Assembly: GCA_016934395.1 (NCBI GenBank)
Contig: JAFGSZ010000079.1
Location: forward strand, 1-64,000
Source: Bacteroidales bacterium
GTDB taxonomy: Bacteria > Bacteroidota > Bacteroidia > Bacteroidales > UBA10428
DNA length: 64,000 nt
Direction of reading: 5' to 3'
The notes beneath the pieces were generated by a model. That model was not told the origin of the DNA and did not search any database. It saw only the letters and a program-made list of their open reading frames with translations. The translations under genes and the position numbers were made by a program. Positions 13,822-24,287 of the stretch are shown piece by piece. Position 1 is the first letter of the stretch, and each line of letters starts with the position of its first letter.

Positions 13822-16050
13822 TTACCTGTTTTTTAAAAAGTTTAATACCTGAACAATTGTTTCTTCATTACCAAATCCCCCGGCTTTTGTTACTATGGTA
13901 ATATTTCTATACTGCTCTTCTATATAATGACCATAAGGCACCCCGGGTAATATTTCATCTTGAATAATTGTGCCTGTAATATTTAGCCGCTGAGCAGCTT
14001 TTATAGCGGTATCACCGCCGGTGAACATAATCCCGTTAATCTTGAATTTTTGCAAAATATCCTTTGTTATTTCACCTAGGAACAATGCAATGGTTTCACT
14101 CACTTTAAATCCATCCAAACCATACTTACGGCCGGTTTCAAAACTTTTGGCTACTGTTTCTTTCGATGAGGCACTTCTTATTATAATATCTTCACCATTT
14201 TGGGTGGATTCTTTAATAATCTGAACAATCCGGGTTTTTTCCAAATTTTGTTTGCCTGATAATAATTTTTCAATGTCAATATCAATTAACTTAACTGCTA
14301 ATTTTGATTCAGCATATTCTAACTGTTTCCGTGTCACTTCACTTACACTTCCTGCAATAATCAGGTTGCTTTTTTTCTCCTTTTTTATATCTAAGTATTC
14401 TGGGAGATAACCGGCAAGGCCTGAAGAACCGGCAATCAGTATTTTTTCTTTAAGGGAAGTAATGGCAGAAGCGATCAGGCTGAGATCTTTATTTTCCTGG
14501 GCATCAATAACAATTATTTGGATACCGTTTTTTATATGTTGCTGCAGTTTTTGGATCAGGTGTTGTTTACCTTCCTGCACGTCTTTATAATTTATTAAAC
14601 CTGTTTTTTTGTCTGTTTGCTGAGAAATAATCTTTGGAATGTAAGATTCTTTTACCGGAGTTTTAGGGTCTCTTGCCATTTCTGTTTCTGCTAACAGAAT
14701 TTCATTTAGGTATACATTTCCGTCTTTTATAATTCTTCCATATAAAGGTAATGCCGGCACCACAACAGCATGGTTAATATCAAGTGAATCCATCAGGCCG
14801 GAGATTTCAGCACTAATGTTTCCGCGCAGGGTGGAATCCAGTTTTTTATAAAAGTACTTTATGTTTTCAGCCCTGGCTTTTTTTCCTACTTCAAAGGTTT
14901 TTTTGTAGGCGATATCCTTATTATCGCTTCTGCTTTCAGTATCCATGACCAGGACGTCATATTCCGTTATAAACTTTCCGATCTGCTTGTTATTAGTAAT
15001 AAGAACGCTTTTTAGCTGTTTTTTACTGAACTGAACTCCGGTATCGGTAGCACCCGTATAATCATCCGTAACAATTAATAATTTATTATTTACAGAAGAA
15101 TCCACGGATGTGTTTGAATCTGTAGTTAGCTTATAGCGTTTTGCAATATACGCAGTTAATATTGGGGTTAAAATGGCAGTTGTCATTACAGATGCAGCAA
15201 CCTGTGGCGTAGCAATCTGTGATAATGCAGTAAGGCCGGGATCTGCCAGTGCCACTGCAGCAGGGGTTGCCACAGCATTACCCGCAGTACTTGAAGCTGC
15301 AGCACCTGCAATTCCGCTTCCTCCGGTAATCCGGTCAGATAAAATATTAAAAAATCCTCCGATAAAAGTCGTAAATACACCCAATAGTATACCGGATAAA
15401 CCGGCTACTATTAACATTTTAAAATTGATTCCCGTGCCCAGGGCAAATGCAAAAAATGGAATTAATATCGGACCTCCTGCCATTAAAAACTTTTTCATCT
15501 CATTATCCAAATTACCCAATATCATTCCAGCTACTATAGGTATTAGTACTCCGATAAGACTGTTTAATGGGATCGTAGCAATTCCGGCTGTACCCAAAGC
15601 AATCATAGTCAGAAAAGGGCCGTCGTTCAAAGACAGTACTGCTATGGAACCGACATCTGTTTCATCTCCGAATTCTCCTACCAGCGCTGCAAACAATCCT
15701 CCGTTGCTGTTGGTCATGGCTGCAATTACAGCAAGTGATGAAAGCCCCCATAAACCTTTGGTTCCGAAAAACCGGGCAATGTTAAGACCAATTGCTACAC
15801 CAATCAGAAATTTTGTGACAGTTATAACGCCTCCTTTTTTTAAGGCTTTGGGCGCTGCCTTAAAACTAATACCTGCGCCCATACATACCAGAAACACTCC
15901 GATCAGAGCGGCAGAACCATTAGCTATAGCCGTTGTAAATCCACCGATCTGTAAAGCTTTTGGTGATATTGTATTTATAACAGCCCCTAATATCAAAGGA
16001 AATATCATCATCCCTCCGGGAACTTTTTCAATATTTTTTTTAATGTTCAT
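13822..16050 (-). CDS. KdgT-like sugar-acid permease fused to four-carbon sugar acid kinase (DUF1537)
   Basis: A 742-residue two-part protein. Residues 1-306 are a 2-keto-3-deoxygluconate permease-type transporter, rich in membrane helices and carrying [36 protein letters not shown] and [21 protein letters not shown] polar linker of about 15 residues (307-321) leads into a complete DUF1537 kinase (322-742), with the start [17 protein letters not shown] (DDxTGAxD at 329-336), [11 protein letters not shown], and the C-terminal [19 protein letters not shown] and [10 protein letters not shown] nucleotide-binding motifs. The frame is continuous, with no stop or shift at the junction. The protein would take up a four-carbon sugar acid and phosphorylate it on the cytoplasmic side, and the PdxA-family enzyme would then oxidise it. 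Confidence 0.88.
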   Translation of the reverse strand: MNIKKNIEKVPGGMMIFPLILGAVINTISPKALQIGGFTTAIANGSAALIGVFLVCMGAGISFKAAPKALKKGGVITVTKFLIGVAIGLNIARFFGTKGLWGLSSLAVIAAMTNSNGGLFAALVGEFGDETDVGSIAVLSLNDGPFLTMIALGTAGIATIPLNSLIGVLIPIVAGMILGNLDNEMKKFLMAGGPILIPFFAFALGTGINFKMLIVAGLSGILLGVFTTFIGGFFNILSDRITGGSGIAGAAASSTAGNAVATPAAVALADPGLTALSQIATPQVAASVMTTAILTPILTAYIAKRYKLTTDSNTSVDSSVNNKLLIVTDDYTGATDTGVQFSKKQLKSVLITNNKQIGKFITEYDVLVMDTESRSDNKDIAYKKTFEVGKKARAENIKYFYKKLDSTLRGNISAEISGLMDSLDINHAVVVPALPLYGRIIKDGNVYLNEILLAETEMARDPKTPVKESYIPKIISQQTDKKTGLINYKDVQEGKQHLIQKLQQHIKNGIQIIVIDAQENKDLSLIASAITSLKEKILIAGSSGLAGYLPEYLDIKKEKKSNLIIAGSVSEVTRKQLEYAESKLAVKLIDIDIEKLLSGKQNLEKTRIVQIIKESTQNGEDIIIRSASSKETVAKSFETGRKYGLDGFKVSETIALFLGEITKDILQKFKINGIMFTGGDTAIKAAQRLNITGTIIQDEILPGVPYGHYIEEQYRNITIVTKAGGFGNEETIVQVLNFLKNR

Positions 16051-16764
16051 CTTTTGGTATTTTTTAACTCATCATATTGTAGAATGGAAAATCAGGATGA
16101 ATATAAATTTTAACATGTTACGTAATGTTATCAAACTGTCGTTTATAACTTCATGGCCATAGTTGGGTTAGTAAATTCCGCAAGGTTAAAACTTTATTGG
16201 TTTATTAAAGCCAAAGGGGTCTAAATTTATTCATTCAGGCATTTGTTACCCAGGTTTATTTGTTTTTATACTTTTCTTAATATGTATACAACTGCATCGA
16301 TTTTGAACGAAAAAGTTTACATCCGCTAAAACTCCCCTTTTAATATCCGGTTATTTAACAAATATAAATTCATTAAAAACTTCAAAATAAAAGTAATCTC
16401 ATTAATCAGGATATTAAGTTGATTTAAAGATAACAAAAATGTCTAATTCCGAATTATTGATAATATTACGGGACATTACAGGCCCTAAGTTTAATTTGCC
16501 CCATTGATGCCGGTACATAATTTATTTTATAATAGTACCGATTTAATCGGGTTCGGTGAGTAATTGAAATTTTGAAAATTGCCAGATGCATGTATTTGTA
16601 ATATATTCAGCAATAAAAAAAATTAAAACTTGGCAAACCTGCTTATATTATTTATTTTTATTGAATTACTTTATATTAAGATTACATCTTGAAACCAGAG
16701 GAAATAAATATTGCACTTTTGCGACCCGGAATAATAATGTATTAATTTTTCACCTGCTAATATT
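16051..16764. other. Divergent intergenic region between sugar-acid operon and GH43 gene
   Basis: About 710 bases without a convincing gene; a 60-codon plus-strand frame at 16586-16768 has no start context or recognisable protein. A minus-strand TATATTTG (16359-16366) fits the -7 consensus for the permease-kinase gene but would leave a leader of about 300 bases. No repeat or RNA structure stands out. Confidence 0.4.
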
Positions 16765-18111
16765 ATGAAGAAATTTGTGTTTTACCTTTCTGTACTTACT
16801 TACTTTCTGCTATTCCTAATGCATAGTTTACAGGCTCAAAACCCTCTTATTCTTGATCAGTTTACTGCTGATCCTTCTGCCAGGGTTTTTGAGGGAAAAG
16901 TGTATGTCTATCCCTTACACGATATTCGGATTGATACTGGAAGGTTTGCCACCTGGTTTTGTATGGAAGATTATCATGTGTTTTCATCAGAAAATCTTAC
17001 ACAATGGAAAGACCACGGAGTAATTGTATCACAAAACGACGTACAATGGGTTGATCCGCAAACCTACAGCATGTGGGCGCCTGACTGCATCTATAGAAAT
17101 GGCAAGTACTATTTCTATTTCCCTGCAATTACTAAAGATAAAACTGATGGAAGAAGAATGAGCGTAGGGGTAGCTATTTCAGATAAGCCATACGGACCTT
17201 TTATACCCGAATCCAAACCTATTGAAGGAATATCAGGGATCGATCCGAATCCTTTTATTGATACTGATGGGCAGGCCTATATATACTGGGCGGGTAATAA
17301 ACGTATATTCATGGCAAAACTCAACGATAATATGCTGGAACTTGCTTCTGAACCGCAAGAGATTGCAAACCTGCCGGAGAAATTCAAAGAAGGACCTTAT
17401 CTTTTTGAGCGAAAAGGAAAATATTATCTGACATTTCCCTTTGTTCCGGATTCAACGGAACAAATAGTCTATGCAATGGGTTATAATCCCATGGGACCGT
17501 TTACATACACCGGAGTAATCATGGACGAATCACCTGTGGGTTGCTGGACAAATCACCAATCTATAATTGAATATAAGGGTCAATGGTACCTGTTTTATCA
17601 CCACAATGACCTGTCTCCGGATTTTGATAAAAACAGATCCATACGTGCTGACAGCCTGTTTTTTAACGAGGATGGCACCATACAAAAAGTGATACCTACC
17701 TGGCGGGGTGTGGGATTAACTTCTGCCCGCGATACGGTTCAAATCGACAGGTATAGCGAAATTAGTAATGAGGGTGTTTCTGTTGAATTTCTTGATACAC
17801 TCAATAAGCAGAAAGGCTGGAAAACAAGGCTAAATGGAAAAGGGGCATGGATACAGTATAATAGCATTAACTTTGGTAATAAGGATTTGAATTCCATACT
17901 AATTAAAGCTAAGTCTTTATCCGGGAGTATTGTTGAAATACGACTTGATCAGTTGAACGGACCAATGCTTGCTCGCTTAGACATAGGCAAAAGTAAGGAA
18001 TGGGAAGTTGTAAATTCAGCTTTGCTTGATATTCCTGAGGGTATACATAATCTGGTATTTTTGCTTAATGGTACCAATACTATTGATATTGACTGGATAA
18101 AGTTTGAGTGA
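16765..18111 (+). CDS. Secreted GH43-family glycosidase with C-terminal CBM6-like module
   Basis: A 448-residue protein with a signal peptide (about 1-24, cleaved near LQAQN). The five-bladed GH43 propeller spans about 28-325. The candidate catalytic base is D36 (FTADPSAR), the pKa-modulating aspartate D160 (GIDPNPFID) and the general acid E209 (FKEGPYLF). Other landmarks are MWAPDCIYRNGKYYFYFPA and GCWTNHQSIIEYKGQWYLFYHH. The last 120 residues look like a family 6 carbohydrate-binding module (WIQYNSINFG, LNSILIKAKS, VEIRLDQLNGPMLARLDIG, GIHNLVFLLNG, IDWIKFE). GH43 enzymes release arabinose or xylose from arabinoxylan and related glycans. It acts in the periplasm or outside the cell. The substrate is inferred from the family only. 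Confidence 0.9.
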   Translation: MKKFVFYLSVLTYFLLFLMHSLQAQNPLILDQFTADPSARVFEGKVYVYPLHDIRIDTGRFATWFCMEDYHVFSSENLTQWKDHGVIVSQNDVQWVDPQTYSMWAPDCIYRNGKYYFYFPAITKDKTDGRRMSVGVAISDKPYGPFIPESKPIEGISGIDPNPFIDTDGQAYIYWAGNKRIFMAKLNDNMLELASEPQEIANLPEKFKEGPYLFERKGKYYLTFPFVPDSTEQIVYAMGYNPMGPFTYTGVIMDESPVGCWTNHQSIIEYKGQWYLFYHHNDLSPDFDKNRSIRADSLFFNEDGTIQKVIPTWRGVGLTSARDTVQIDRYSEISNEGVSVEFLDTLNKQKGWKTRLNGKGAWIQYNSINFGNKDLNSILIKAKSLSGSIVEIRLDQLNGPMLARLDIGKSKEWEVVNSALLDIPEGIHNLVFLLNGTNTIDIDWIKFE

Positions 18112-18168
18112 TCTGACGTCAATATCTTATCGTTTATTAACTATACAACTTATATTTTCAGGTATTAT

Positions 18169-19533
18169 TTATTTTACTTTCACAACGGCCAATTCAAGAT
18201 CCCCAAGTTTGCGCCATTCTCTCCATAAGAATATGGCCACAATAACTGCCGAGGTAAAATCGGCCAAAGGGAAAGCTGTCCATATGCCCTTTAGGCCCAT
18301 AAAACCGGGTAAAATATAAAGCAGGGGAATAAGCACAATAACCTGCCTTAATAAGGACAGGAACATGGCAATTTTTGCTTTACCTATCGACTGAAACAGG
18401 CTACCTGCCACCACCTGGAAACCGATTACCGGCCATACAATAACTACTGTCCTTAACCCGAGGTGAGTAATCTGGTAAAGAACATCACTGCTGTTGTTAA
18501 AAAGCCGGATGATAAAATGAGGCATCAATTCTATAATAAATGCAGCACTGGTTGAAATAATGGTTGCAGCAATCAACGCGATCCGTAAAGCTTCTTTTAC
18601 CCTTCCAGAATTTTTGGCGCCAAAGTTAAAGCCAATAATGGGCTGAGAGGCCATATTTACAGCTACAATGGCCATAATAACCAGAGTTATTACCGAATTA
18701 ATAATCCCCATAGCGCCTGCAGCCAGATCACCTCCATAAGTAATAAGTTTTTTATTTAATAAGCCTTGTACAACACTGTTTGCAATTTGCATGGAAAAAG
18801 GGGCCATTCCGATAGCGACAATGTCTTTTACTATCGAAAAATCTATGCTCATGTATTCTTTTTTGAGTTTTATTACTGACCTGTGGCTTCGGAAATGAAG
18901 TACTACCCAGATTAATAAAATAAACATGGAAATAACTGTAGCGTATGCTGCTCCTTTGACACCCATATCAAAAACAAAAATAAAGATCGGATCGAGAATA
19001 AGATTGGTTCCGGCACTGATGATCATGGAGTACATGGCTATTTTAGCATTACCTTCAGCACGTATCACATTGTTGAGCGAAAATCCTGCCACCTGAAATA
19101 CAACACCCCAAAGAATTATATTTAAGTAATCATTGGCATACCCTATAATTTCTTCTGTAGCGCCAAAAGATTCAAGGATTGTTCTTTTCAGGGCAAAACC
19201 GATAATCATAATCAGGGCTGAAACAATCAATATCAAAATTACGCTGTTCCCAAGAGTTTTCTCAGCGCGGTTTTTATCTTTTTTCCCAAGATTAATTGAA
19301 ACCATAACACCGGTGCCAATCCCGATAAGCATTCCAAAAGCCATCATGATGAGCATGATCGGGAAAATAACCGATACTCCTGATAGTGCTTCAGCGCCTA
19401 CTCCCTGTCCGATAAAAATCCGGTCTACAATATTGTACAAGGCATTTACGAATACCCCGATAAAAGATGGAATAAAGTATTTGAGCATTAAAGGCCCGAT
19501 CCGGGCTTCGCTCAGCTCCTTAATTTTATCCAT
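18169..19533 (-). CDS. MATE-family multidrug/cation efflux transporter
   Basis: A polytopic protein of 454 residues if started at MDKIKELSEARIG (19533). The frame is open 16 codons further up, but that extension contains the candidate promoter and reads like leader sequence. Twelve hydrophobic segments are arranged in two homologous halves. MATE landmarks are IGPLMLKYFIPSFIGVFVNALYNIVDRIFIGQGVGAEALSGVSVIFP, GTGVMVSINLGKKDK, GNAKIAMYSMIISAGTNLILDPIFIF and, in the second half, ASQPIIGFNFGAKN. It most resembles the MepA/DinF-like branch. It would use Na+ or H+ gradients to export drugs or metabolites. It is convergent with the GH43 gene (57 bases apart) and monocistronic. Confidence 0.92.
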   Translation of the reverse strand: MDKIKELSEARIGPLMLKYFIPSFIGVFVNALYNIVDRIFIGQGVGAEALSGVSVIFPIMLIMMAFGMLIGIGTGVMVSINLGKKDKNRAEKTLGNSVILILIVSALIMIIGFALKRTILESFGATEEIIGYANDYLNIILWGVVFQVAGFSLNNVIRAEGNAKIAMYSMIISAGTNLILDPIFIFVFDMGVKGAAYATVISMFILLIWVVLHFRSHRSVIKLKKEYMSIDFSIVKDIVAIGMAPFSMQIANSVVQGLLNKKLITYGGDLAAGAMGIINSVITLVIMAIVAVNMASQPIIGFNFGAKNSGRVKEALRIALIAATIISTSAAFIIELMPHFIIRLFNNSSDVLYQITHLGLRTVVIVWPVIGFQVVAGSLFQSIGKAKIAMFLSLLRQVIVLIPLLYILPGFMGLKGIWTAFPLADFTSAVIVAIFLWREWRKLGDLELAVVKVK

Positions 19534-19556
19534 ATTTACTTTTGATTTTGAAGGTG

Positions 19557-19564
19557 CAAATGTA
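19557..19564 (-). promoter_or_regulatory. Candidate -7 promoter element for the MATE gene
   Basis: Minus-strand TACATTTG followed by C matches TAnnTTTG exactly, 24 bases upstream of the ATG at 19533. No good -33 TTTG sits at the ideal distance. Confidence 0.3.
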
Positions 19565-19863
19565 CCGAAATATTCAAACAATTCCCGGTAAGAAAAGTTT
19601 TGGTTTATTTCTTCAATATATTTTTATTCAAGATAAAACAGCAAATTTCAAAATAAATATCTTGCTTTTTAAGGGGTTCAGAAATTTCAAGGATAGCTAA
19701 AGATATCTAACCTTAAGTTCCTTAAAATGAATAGAATTTATACAACATTTGGATATGTATTTTCGTATCAAAGAGAAATTTGGATTACAACGATTCATCC
19801 ATATCCGTTTCAAAAAAGGATACCTGGAATCCTGGCATTATTTTCAATTTAATTATTAAAATT

Positions 19864-20280
19864 ATGAAAAGTCTATTTACAAAGCTGTTGCTGGTTCTTT
19901 TCTCTACAGGTCTTATTTTTCTTTGTTCCTGTTCAAAAGATGATGATAAAATTGGTAGTGGAATACAGGTTTACTATGTTATTGAGGGAATTTATGATGC
20001 AAGACCTGACGGGCCTGTTCCCGAAGGACAAGTTGAGGTTATTGCTTCAATGACTATGCCAAGTGGTGGGGCAAGCCAGGGTTTGGTATCAACACCTTAT
20101 ACATCCTCAACCCGGGAATACACATCGGGTATGACTGTAACTGTTTATGCAGAATCCGTGCTTTCATATACTACAATTACCGTTAAAATTTTCAGAAACG
20201 GCGAACTTTGGAAAACGGATACGGCAACAGAGGTTGGCTATGGTAATTATGCAGTTGCAACAGTATCGGGAACGCTATAA
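19864..20280 (+). CDS. Small lipoprotein of unknown function
   Basis: A 138-residue protein from the ATG at 19864. The frame opens 28 codons earlier, but only this start places a signal peptide at the N-terminus: MKSLFTKLLLVLFSTGLIFLCSCSKDDD, with lipobox-type LCSC and the DDD tail typical of surface-exposed or outer-membrane Bacteroidota lipoproteins. The mature part (TPYTSSTREYTSGMTVTVYAES, TITVKIFRNGELWKTDTATE, GNYAVATVSGTL) reads as one beta-sandwich domain of about 100 residues. I do not recognise a family with a known function. No operon partner is close. Confidence 0.6.
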   Translation: MKSLFTKLLLVLFSTGLIFLCSCSKDDDKIGSGIQVYYVIEGIYDARPDGPVPEGQVEVIASMTMPSGGASQGLVSTPYTSSTREYTSGMTVTVYAESVLSYTTITVKIFRNGELWKTDTATEVGYGNYAVATVSGTL

Positions 20281-20590
20281 GTTAAATTATATTATCTCCC
20301 AGGTTATTTGTATTAGTAGTAATAAAGGTCAAAAATTACATAAATACCGATTAAGCATAGCTCATGTTTTTATGCTATTAGATAAGTGTGTTTAATTCTG
20401 TCCTTAGACTTTCTATTTACTAAAATACATGGAAACTATAGAATATTTCAGAAGCAAAGATATATGCTAGAATTGGTTTGATTCTAATGCCGTTACTGAT
20501 CTGATCAAAGGGAATATTTCCGGAAATAAAAGAAGAATTAATGTGTGCATTTTGAGTAACCATTAATATAGTATATTTTTGAGCCAACGT
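20281..20590. other. Noncoding stretch before the VF530-like gene
   Basis: AT-rich, with no plausible gene. A 76-codon minus-strand frame (20420-20650) has no signature and runs into the VF530-like gene. No hairpin or repeat was noticed. Confidence 0.4.
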
Positions 20591-20839
20591 ATGGATATAA
20601 AAAACACAAGAAAAAACATAAGCACAGACCAACCGAACAATCCATTGCATGGAATTACGCTGGCAGAGATACTGGAATACCTGGTAGCAAAGTACGGCTG
20701 GGCTGAATTAGGCAAAAAGATTAATATCCGTTGCTTCAACAGCGATCCTTCAATTAAGTCAAGTCTTACATTCCTGAGAAAAACACCATGGGCCAGAGAT
20801 AAAGTAGAACGATTATATCTTAAATCAGCTAGGAAGTAA
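20591..20839 (+). CDS. VF530-family (DUF2132) small protein
   Basis: An 82-residue protein from the ATG at 20591. A TTG four codons upstream is possible but unneeded. The sequence [62 protein letters not shown] is characteristic of the VF530 family, small helical proteins with a proposed DNA-binding role. The length is typical. The first 20 residues are polar and likely disordered. Single gene, convergent with carB 101 bases away. The function in the cell is not established. Confidence 0.85.
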   Translation: MDIKNTRKNISTDQPNNPLHGITLAEILEYLVAKYGWAELGKKINIRCFNSDPSIKSSLTFLRKTPWARDKVERLYLKSARK

Positions 20840-20905
20840 TAAAATATTGAGAGTTAGCCCAGATGGCAAAAAACTCCGGCCCAGTGCCCCCAAATTTGCA
20901 CCACT

Positions 20906-20919
20906 GCAGCATTCGCTGC
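20906..20919. other. Small GC hairpin between convergent genes
   Basis: GCAGC-ATTC-GCTGC lies between the ends of the VF530-like gene and carB. Neither strand has a T-run next to it, so a terminator role is only possible. Confidence 0.25.
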
Positions 20920-20940
20920 GAATTCCAATAATATCGGATT

Positions 20941-23900
20941 CTAATTCTTTATGCTTATGTGATAATCCTGTAACGATCTGACTTTATATTCTCCGTTTCT
21001 TCTTTCTTTTATACCCAAGGTAGCAGCTAGGGCAGCAGAAGTAGTTGTAATATACGGTATTTTATATTTTATAGCATTTTTTCTTATGTAAGAATCATCG
21101 TATTCACTCATTTTTCCGGCCGGGGTATTAACTACCATATTGATTTCTCCGTTTTTAATGGCATCAACAATATTTGGTCTGCCTTCATGAACTTTTTTAA
21201 TGCTTACAGCTTCTATTCCATACTTATTAAGAAACTGTTTTGTGCCTTCTGTTGCAAGAATTTTAAATTGCATATCCCTGAAATTCTTGGCACTCTCTAC
21301 TATTTTATCTTTGTCCCTGTCGGCGATTGTAATTAATATGGTTCCCTCAATAGGCAATGAAATTTGGGTGGCTTCCTGAGATTTGAAAAATGCAAGTCCG
21401 TAAGAATCTGCCAGGCCGAGCACCTCACCGGTAGACCTCATTTCAGGGCCCAATAGCGGATCAACATCCGGAAACATATTAAAAGGAAAAACAGCTTCTT
21501 TAACCCCAAAATGTTTTATAATATTATTTTTCAGGTTAAAATCACTAAGCTTTTTACCCAGTAATATTTGTGTAGCCAGCAATGCCATAGAAATATTGCA
21601 GACTTTTGATACCAAAGGTACTGTTCGTGATGCCCTTGGATTTGCCTCTAAAATATAAACCGTGTCTTCATAAATGGCATATTGAATGTTCATCAAACCA
21701 ATAACATTTAATTCAGTGGCAATTCTTTTTGTATATTCCCGAATTGTGTTTTGGTGTTTTTCAGGAATAATAACCGGAGGAATAACGCAGGCCGAATCGC
21801 CCGAATGAATTCCGGCATATTCTATATGCTGCATTACAGTTGGAACGAAGGCACTTGTTCCATCAGCAATGGCATCTGCTTCAGCCTCAATAGCATCTTC
21901 CAAAAATTTATCTATTAACAGGGGCCTGTCAGGCGAAACATCAACAGCAGCAGCAACGTATTGTTTAAGCATATTTTCATCAAGAATAATTTTCATTGCC
22001 CTTCCGCCTAAAACGTATGAAGGTCTAACCATTAACGGGTATCCTATTTTATTGGCAATTATTAGCGCTTCTTCAAGCGTACTTGCCATTCCGGATTCAG
22101 GCTGGGGAATACTAAGATTATCCATTATTTTGCGAAACCTGTCGCGGTCTTCAGCTAAATCAATTGTTTCAGGGGTTGTGCCCAGTATTTTTACACCTGC
22201 TTCTGCCAGCTCACTGGCGATATTCAAAGGGGTCTGGCCTCCAAATTGAACGATAATTCCTTCCGGTTTTTCTTTATTGTAAATACTCAATACATCTTCC
22301 ACTGTTAGCGGCTCAAAATATAATTTGTCTGAGGTATCATAGTCAGTCGATACTGTTTCGGGATTACAATTTATCATGATGGATTCATATCCGGCCTTGC
22401 GAATGGCAAATGCCGCATGAACGCAACAATAATCAAATTCTATACCTTGTCCTATCCTGTTGGGTCCGCCTCCCAATACCATAATTTTTTTATGATTACT
22501 TACTTTTACTTCATTGGGACCATTGTATGTTGAGTAATAATAGGCGGCATCTTCAACACCACTTACAGGTACTGCTTGCCAGGATTCAGCCATTCCCAGA
22601 GCAATACGTCTTTCCCTGATCTCCCTCTCCGGAACTCTCAGTATTTTAGATAAATATTTATCGGCAAAACCCTCTTTTTTTGCTTCTATCAGAAGCTTAT
22701 CCGGTAACATACTCCCCTTATAAGATAAAATCTTTTCTTCAAGTCCAACGAGTTCCTTCATTTGCTTTATAAACCAAACCTTTATATGTGTTATTTCATG
22801 AAGTTTATTGATATCAGCTCCTTTTCTCAATGCTTCATACATAATAAATTGTCGTTCGCTGGATGCATGCTTAAGCATAACCATAAGTTCGTTCAGCGAT
22901 TTTTTATTAAAATCTCTGGCAAATCCTAATCCGTACCTACCTATTTCAAGTGAACGTATCGCTTTTTGCAATGCTTCTTTATAGGTTTTCCCAATACTCA
23001 TTACTTCACCTACAGCCTGCATCTGTGTACCGAGTTTATCTTCAAGGCCATCAAATTTTTCAAAGGCCCAACGTGCAAATTTTACAACTACATAATCTCC
23101 TGATGGTGTATATTTTTCAAGAGTTCCATCCCGCCAGTAAGGAATTTCATCCATTGTCAGACCACCTGCAAGAAGTGATGATACCAGGGCAATAGGAAAT
23201 CCTGTAGCCTTGGAAGCCAGTGCTGATGAACGTGAAGTACGCGGATTGATCTCGATTACAACAACCCTGTCTGTTTTAGGATCATGGGCAAATTGCACAT
23301 TAGTACCGCCAATAACTTCAATGGCTTCCACAATATCATAAGAATATTTCTGCAGTCGTTTCTGGAGTTCAGGAGTAATCGTCAGCATTGGGGCAGTACA
23401 AAATGAATCACCTGTGTGAACACCCATGGCATCTACATTTTCAATAAAACATACGGTGATCATCTGGTTCTTGGAATCCCTTACAACTTCAAGTTCTAGT
23501 TCTTCCCATCCAATTACCGATTCTTCCACTAAAACCTGGTTAACAATACTGGCAGACAGGCCCCGAGAAGCCACTGTTCTCAATTCTTCCACATTATATA
23601 CAATTCCGCCGCCAGTGCCCCCCATTGTATATGCCGGTCTTATTACTACGGGATATCCAAGTTGGTCCGCAATTTTTTCGGCATCTTCAACTGTATTTAC
23701 TGCTGTGCTTTTAGGCATTTCTATACCCAGGCGGTTCATGGTTTCCTTAAATGCAATGCGGTCTTCACCACGTTCTATGGCATCAATGTTTACACCAATA
23801 ACTTTCACATTATATTTTTCCAGAATACCCTTTTTTGCCAGTAATGAAGAAAGGTTCAAACCTGTCTGTCCTCCTAAATTCGGGAGAAGTGCATCCGGTC

Positions 23901-24144
23901 GTTCTTTTTTAATGATTTCAGTAAGCGCATATTCATTTAATGGTTCTATATATGTAGCATCTGCTATTTCAGGATCGGTCATTATTGTGGCCGGATTAGA
24001 ATTTACGAGTACAATTTTATAACCAAGCGAACGAAGGGCCTTACAAGCCTGTGTCCCTGAGTAATCAAATTCGCAGGCTTGTCCGATAATAATCGGTCCT
24101 GATCCTATGATCAATACTTTTTCAATGCCTAATAGTTTTCCCAT
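20941..24144 (-). CDS. carB: Carbamoyl-phosphate synthase large subunit
   Basis: A 1067-residue protein, full length for the family. It makes carbamoyl phosphate from bicarbonate, glutamine-derived ammonia and two ATP, for pyrimidine and arginine synthesis. The two homologous ATP-grasp halves are evident: half one begins KVLIIGSGPIIIGQACEFDYSGTQA and has RPAYTMGGTGGGIVYN; half two begins KIMVLGGGPNRIGQGIEFDYCCVHA and has RPSYVLGGRAMKII. The C-terminal MGS-like allosteric domain (about 935-1067) contains ATEGTKQFL and VVNTPAG. No carA for the glutaminase subunit is nearby, so the subunits are encoded apart. The promoter lies in 24145-24287. Confidence 0.97.
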   Translation of the reverse strand: MGKLLGIEKVLIIGSGPIIIGQACEFDYSGTQACKALRSLGYKIVLVNSNPATIMTDPEIADATYIEPLNEYALTEIIKKERPDALLPNLGGQTGLNLSSLLAKKGILEKYNVKVIGVNIDAIERGEDRIAFKETMNRLGIEMPKSTAVNTVEDAEKIADQLGYPVVIRPAYTMGGTGGGIVYNVEELRTVASRGLSASIVNQVLVEESVIGWEELELEVVRDSKNQMITVCFIENVDAMGVHTGDSFCTAPMLTITPELQKRLQKYSYDIVEAIEVIGGTNVQFAHDPKTDRVVVIEINPRTSRSSALASKATGFPIALVSSLLAGGLTMDEIPYWRDGTLEKYTPSGDYVVVKFARWAFEKFDGLEDKLGTQMQAVGEVMSIGKTYKEALQKAIRSLEIGRYGLGFARDFNKKSLNELMVMLKHASSERQFIMYEALRKGADINKLHEITHIKVWFIKQMKELVGLEEKILSYKGSMLPDKLLIEAKKEGFADKYLSKILRVPEREIRERRIALGMAESWQAVPVSGVEDAAYYYSTYNGPNEVKVSNHKKIMVLGGGPNRIGQGIEFDYCCVHAAFAIRKAGYESIMINCNPETVSTDYDTSDKLYFEPLTVEDVLSIYNKEKPEGIIVQFGGQTPLNIASELAEAGVKILGTTPETIDLAEDRDRFRKIMDNLSIPQPESGMASTLEEALIIANKIGYPLMVRPSYVLGGRAMKIILDENMLKQYVAAAVDVSPDRPLLIDKFLEDAIEAEADAIADGTSAFVPTVMQHIEYAGIHSGDSACVIPPVIIPEKHQNTIREYTKRIATELNVIGLMNIQYAIYEDTVYILEANPRASRTVPLVSKVCNISMALLATQILLGKKLSDFNLKNNIIKHFGVKEAVFPFNMFPDVDPLLGPEMRSTGEVLGLADSYGLAFFKSQEATQISLPIEGTILITIADRDKDKIVESAKNFRDMQFKILATEGTKQFLNKYGIEAVSIKKVHEGRPNIVDAIKNGEINMVVNTPAGKMSEYDDSYIRKNAIKYKIPYITTTSAALAATLGIKERRNGEYKVRSLQDYHISIKN

Positions 24145-24287
24145 AGTTTTAGTTAGGTTCGATATTCATTGCAATATAGAAAATCAATTTTATTCAAAAA
24201 AATATTCAGAATTGAATGTAACTATAATTATTCAAGCCTTTCGGTAAGGATAAAAAATCAGAAATTAAGCATACCATAAGCGAGGCA

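Noticed and set aside
15173-16162. Long plus-strand open frame opposite the KdgT-like permease
   Set aside because: A low-complexity Ala/Pro/Ile-rich translation antisense to a clear transporter; a reading-frame shadow.
16586-16768. Small plus-strand gene before the GH43 gene
   Set aside because: Its AT-rich 60-codon translation has no signal, motif or start context and its end overlaps the GH43 start.
20906-20919. Terminator for carB or the VF530-like gene
   Set aside because: The stem is only 5 bp and neither side has a T-run.
23426-24022. Plus-strand open frame of 198 codons opposite carB
   Set aside because: carB is unambiguous on the minus strand and the opposite frame has no family signature.
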